Shown piece by piece: positions 50,921 through 54,079 of a DNA stretch of 54,079 bases. This stretch comes from Pseudomonadota bacterium (lineage in GTDB: Bacteria > Pseudomonadota > Gammaproteobacteria > Steroidobacterales > Woeseiaceae): contig JADFNV010000020.1 of the NCBI GenBank assembly GCA_022563195.1, positions 1 to 54,079 on the forward strand, in the 5' to 3' direction. Within the stretch, counting starts at the first letter, position 1, and each line of letters begins with the position of its first letter. The notes beneath the pieces are model-generated. The model saw only the letters and a list, made by a program, of their open reading frames with translations. It was not told where the DNA came from and ran no database searches. Made by a program: the position numbers and the translations under genes.

Positions 50921-53104
50921 ATGCCGAAGCCCAGTCACGTTGATCGAATGAAGATCGCGCCATCAAAATATTTGTTCGCGCTGTTGCTCTGCGGTTTTGT
51001 CGCCGTGGACAGCTCAGCCCAGGGCCTTGACGGCAGCGCTGCGGAGGCCGCGCCGGATCTGAATTCCCTGCAAAACAACTGGTGGGCCACGTTCGAGGGT
51101 TCGCGGGCGGAGGTCGAGCCAAGGGTTGACACATTTCTCGAGAACGTCGGCGTGCAGACCGCCGCCCTGGCACCACAGAATCAAGTCGTAGCTCAATCGG
51201 TGCTGGACGCGGTACGCGACAACTTCACCGCGTACCTCGACCTGCTGGATGACGACGATGTCGTAATGCAGCAGCTGTCGCCAGCGAAGGTCGATTATAC
51301 GATCGATATTTTGCTGGGGCTCGCGGCCACGGCCCGCGACGCTCGCGCCGATGCGAAAGAGGAGAGGCTTGAGGTAGAGCGAGAACAGCGCATATTCGAT
51401 GGGGCCGGCAGGCGCCGCGACGCAGCCTTTAAAGACTATGTCGACGCCGCTGCCGGCGACGAACGCTGGTTAGTCGCACTGCGACTGGTGCTGGTGCGCT
51501 CAGCCCAGGCAATTTCGGCACGTCGACTCGAGCTCCTGACACAAAGATACGAGAGCGTCACCGTCTATGCGGAAGCGACTGCGGAGCGCGTAGACTTAGC
51601 CCAGGAACGACTCGCGACCACGGTCGATGACGCCAAGCTGGAAGAACTCATCGAGCGTGTCACTGCCAACGAGTCCGTTGTCGAAGACGGCCAGGAGATT
51701 TTACGTGCCGCTCAATTGGCCGCGAGCGGCCTCGATCTCGAAACAGAGCAAGGTCGATCTCAACAACGGCTGCAACAGCAGAGGCTCCTGGGCGCGGAGA
51801 TCAGCCTGGCCCTGGCCGAGACGGCTCTCGCCCAGGCCGAGGCGCAGCGATGGTGGACGGAGCTGGTACTGGAGGCGGGGCCGGATACGGGCGCGCTGCA
51901 GAATCAAATGCTGGCATGGTCAGAATTCGTTCGCAGCATTGGCTTATCCGCACCGGAGTGGAAACGCGACACGGAAGACGAATTGCTCGCCGTGCAGAGC
52001 ATCGATCGGGACGGCCTTGATCGGGCATCGCGTCGGCTGCTGGATCAGCGACTGGGAACCGCCCAGGACACTCTCGCCAAGGTCGGCGAACTGGACACCG
52101 CAGTTGCCGATCTGCAATTGTTGATGCTCGTGGTCGACAGCGCTGCCGCCGAGTACACGGGCGTGATCAGATCCTGGCTGGCGAGCATCAGCCGCGCGGT
52201 GAAAACAGCCTACCTTCGGATCGTGGGCCTAGCCGACGTCACATTGTTCTCGGTGGGAGAAACGCCCGTCACCGGCGGTGACATACTGCGTGTCCTGGTC
52301 ATCATGATCGTGGCGATGCTGCTGTCTCGTGGCATTCGCCATGCCATCCGCCGTGTTGGTCAGAGCGATTCAAGCGGAACGCAGGCTTCGCTGTACACGG
52401 TGAGTCGACTCACTCACTACGTCATCATCGTTCTCGCGATATTTATTGCATTGTCGTCTATCGGCATCAACTTCGGTAATCTTGCACTGGTTGCGGGCGC
52501 ACTCAGTGTCGGAATCGGATTCGGTCTGCAGTCCATTGTTAATAATTTCGTTTCCGGATTGATTATCCTGTTCGAACACTCGCTTCGCGTCGGCGATTAC
52601 ATCGAACTCGACACGGGAATCACGGGCACCGTCAAGTCCATCAACGTGCGCAGCACGCTTATCAATACCAACGACAACATCGACATCGTCGTTCCTAATT
52701 CTGAGTTCGTAACCACACGTCTTACGAACTGGACGCTTGGCGAAAGGATACTGCGTATACGAATTGCATTTGGCGTGGCCTATGGCAGCGATAAAGAACT
52801 GGTCAAACAGGCAGCGCTGGAAGCGGCGGCAGAAGTATCCTATACGTTGACCAACATGAAGGGTCGCGAGCCTGACGTCAGGCTTGTAGAGTTCGGCGAC
52901 AGCAGCCTGAATTTCATGCTGTTGGTCTGGGTCAATCGACAGGGTGCCCGACGCCCGACCAAAACGCGGTCCGCCTATCTCTGGGCATTGGACAGCAAAC
53001 TGGCCGAATACGGCATCGAAATTCCGTTTCCGCAACGCGACCTGCACCTGCGTTCTGGGTGGCCGCCGACGGATTCGCGAAAGCTATCACGAAGCGCGAC
53101 GTAA
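50921..53104 (+). CDS. Large MscS-type mechanosensitive channel with periplasmic coiled-coil region
   Basis: A 727-residue protein. A signal peptide (FALLLCGFVAVDSSAQ) is followed by about 370 residues of mostly helical, Ala/Glu/Gln-rich periplasmic sequence with coiled-coil character (roughly residues 140-320), then three membrane helices (near 445, 490 and 515). The pore helix and beta domain are clear: ALVAGALSVGIGFGLQSIVNNF, then LFEHSLRVGDYIEL and the CTD entry VNRQGARRPTK. It resembles MscK/YbdG-like large MscS relatives. The ATG at 50921 follows AGGA at 50914-50917; ATG 50948, directly before the signal peptide, is equally possible. Confidence 0.88.
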   Translation: MPKPSHVDRMKIAPSKYLFALLLCGFVAVDSSAQGLDGSAAEAAPDLNSLQNNWWATFEGSRAEVEPRVDTFLENVGVQTAALAPQNQVVAQSVLDAVRDNFTAYLDLLDDDDVVMQQLSPAKVDYTIDILLGLAATARDARADAKEERLEVEREQRIFDGAGRRRDAAFKDYVDAAAGDERWLVALRLVLVRSAQAISARRLELLTQRYESVTVYAEATAERVDLAQERLATTVDDAKLEELIERVTANESVVEDGQEILRAAQLAASGLDLETEQGRSQQRLQQQRLLGAEISLALAETALAQAEAQRWWTELVLEAGPDTGALQNQMLAWSEFVRSIGLSAPEWKRDTEDELLAVQSIDRDGLDRASRRLLDQRLGTAQDTLAKVGELDTAVADLQLLMLVVDSAAAEYTGVIRSWLASISRAVKTAYLRIVGLADVTLFSVGETPVTGGDILRVLVIMIVAMLLSRGIRHAIRRVGQSDSSGTQASLYTVSRLTHYVIIVLAIFIALSSIGINFGNLALVAGALSVGIGFGLQSIVNNFVSGLIILFEHSLRVGDYIELDTGITGTVKSINVRSTLINTNDNIDIVVPNSEFVTTRLTNWTLGERILRIRIAFGVAYGSDKELVKQAALEAAAEVSYTLTNMKGREPDVRLVEFGDSSLNFMLLVWVNRQGARRPTKTRSAYLWALDSKLAEYGIEIPFPQRDLHLRSGWPPTDSRKLSRSAT

Positions 53105-53293
53105 TTACACAATAACTGATCACATCAGAAAATTGTTTACTGCTCTATCGGCAGTATCCTTGATCAGCGCTACATCAGTCCTCGATTAGTTTTGGAATAA
53201 TCTGTCGCGCGTGCAATAGGCCAGCTCATTACGCCGGGTCACCGCACGCGGTGCGCAAAACAGACAGGGGTCATTCGGGTCTTTCACGCCCAT

Positions 53294-54079
53294 TTAATCG
53301 ATGATGTGATGCACGGGCGCCTTTTCGAGATCCCAGGTCCCGGAGTCCCGGTCGTAGCGGGACAGGGTAAAGCAATGCCAGTCGGTATCGTCCAGCTTCG
53401 GGTGATCGGCCCGATAGTAATAGCCCGGCCAGCGCGTTTCCGTCCGGAACATCGTATGTTGTGTCACGGATTCAGAGGTGACGACCCGGTGCTGGAGCTC
53501 CCATGCCCGCTGCAGCTGGTGCAGGTCTTCGGCGCCGAGATGATCGAGGTCCTCCTTGAGCATTTGCAGCAACTCCAGGCCCCGGGTGAGCAATGGCTCG
53601 TTGGTCGTGTAGTGCGAGCTGATACCACCGACATATTCGTCCATGATCTGCTCGAGACGCTGCAGACCGTGAAGCGGCAGGAGGTAGCTCGGTGACACGG
53701 TGCCCGCGACGATCTCATTACGGCCCACCGCGTAGTTTTCCAAGGGTTGGAAGACTTTCTTCTTAAGATCTTCGACCTCTGTTTCGCTGACCTGAGGCTG
53801 GTTCCGGCCCAGGTCGTTGACGTAATTGACGGCCGCCTTCGCGGCAATCCGGCCTTCCGCGAAGGATCCCGAAGAGAACTTGTGGGCGGCACCGCCAGCG
53901 GTGTCGCCGGCGCCGAAAAGTCCGTCGACGGTCATCATGCGGTTGTATCCCCACTGGTAATCGGCCGGGGCGCAGTCCTCCGGCCCGCTCACCCACGCGC
54001 CGGAACACGTGGCATGGGAGCCCATGACGTAAGGCTCGGACGTGGTCAGTTCGGGATTGGTATGTTTGGGATCGATGTT
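53294..54079 (-). CDS. aprA: Adenylylsulfate reductase alpha subunit, C-terminal part (runs off the right edge)
   Basis: About 261 codons of the flavoprotein subunit of dissimilatory APS reductase; the frame is open to the end of the window, where it reads LTTSEPYVMGSHA. Other conserved blocks are YNRMMTVDGLFGAGDTAGGAAHKFSSGSFAEGR (the C-terminal FAD contact, residues cited only in part as GLFGAGDTAGGAAHKF), RWPGYYYRADHP and the terminal WDLEKAPVHHIID. In aerobic Proteobacteria the enzyme works in reverse, making APS from sulfite and AMP during sulfur oxidation. aprB and aprM or qmo genes would be expected to the right. The 189 bp between this stop and the MscS stop hold nothing recognisable. 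Confidence 0.93.
   Translation of the reverse strand, partial: NIDPKHTNPELTTSEPYVMGSHATCSGAWVSGPEDCAPADYQWGYNRMMTVDGLFGAGDTAGGAAHKFSSGSFAEGRIAAKAAVNYVNDLGRNQPQVSETEVEDLKKKVFQPLENYAVGRNEIVAGTVSPSYLLPLHGLQRLEQIMDEYVGGISSHYTTNEPLLTRGLELLQMLKEDLDHLGAEDLHQLQRAWELQHRVVTSESVTQHTMFRTETRWPGYYYRADHPKLDDTDWHCFTLSRYDRDSGTWDLEKAPVHHIID

Overview
The window looks like a chromosomal piece of a marine or sediment gammaproteobacterium. Its GC content is moderately high. It has many outer-membrane and periplasmic proteins, REP-type palindromes, NrtR-controlled NAD genes and, at the right edge, an adenylylsulfate reductase alpha subunit (AprA). That mix of quaternary-amine methyltransferases, sarcosine oxidase and sulfur oxidation resembles the Woeseiaceae/Chromatiales type of bacterium. 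This placement is inference; no 16S or other marker gene is present.

Positions 1-25000 are dominated by one-carbon metabolism. A tight ten-gene forward operon (3-11978) encodes a methyltetrahydrofolate:corrinoid methyltransferase (partial), a reductive corrinoid activator with a [2Fe-2S] domain, an HD-domain protein of PhnZ/TmpB type, a dimethylglycine/sarcosine dehydrogenase with GcvT domain, a GFA-family protein, heterotetrameric sarcosine oxidase SoxBDAG and a GbdR-like regulator. A reverse operon (24490-17456) encodes a ThDP acetolactate-synthase-like enzyme, an aldehyde dehydrogenase, a MetF-like reductase and two non-pyrrolysine MttB-family methyltransferases. Read together they form a route in which a quaternary amine such as glycine betaine is demethylated by MttB plus corrinoid. 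The methyl group goes to H4folate and is oxidised by MetF, and the remaining N-methyl groups are removed by the flavin dehydrogenase and sarcosine oxidase to give glycine. The corrinoid protein itself is not in the window and should lie just left of position 1.

The two operons are separated by an MFS transporter, an IS110 element inserted in a REP palindrome (with a candidate bridge RNA in its upstream non-coding end), a CadC-like regulator and a small TPR protein.

Positions 25000-31000 hold an orphan ParA-like ATPase, a decaying zone with three pseudogenes (HDOD, a nicotinate-nucleotide adenylyltransferase-labelled family, an alginate-export-type porin), an NhaP-type antiporter, a glutathione S-transferase and a DUF6265 protein. 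Positions 31023-37550 hold a 2OG-Fe(II) amino-acid-hydroxylase-like gene abutting a homoserine-kinase-like gene, followed by a GldA / fused GldF-GldG / DUF4340 ABC system. An APC permease follows.

Positions 39000-46000 are metal handling. There is a reverse copper operon (DUF4396, cytochrome c, CopA, CopB) divergent from CsoR, with two perfect 17-bp operators between them. CsoR is translationally coupled to a DapA-family gene. A reverse operon with MerT-like, outer-membrane barrel, MerP-like and Cys-rich proteins comes next. Positions 46014-50688 are NAD synthesis (NrtR divergent from nadA-nadB, with nadC convergent), then a large MscS channel and the C-terminal part of AprA.
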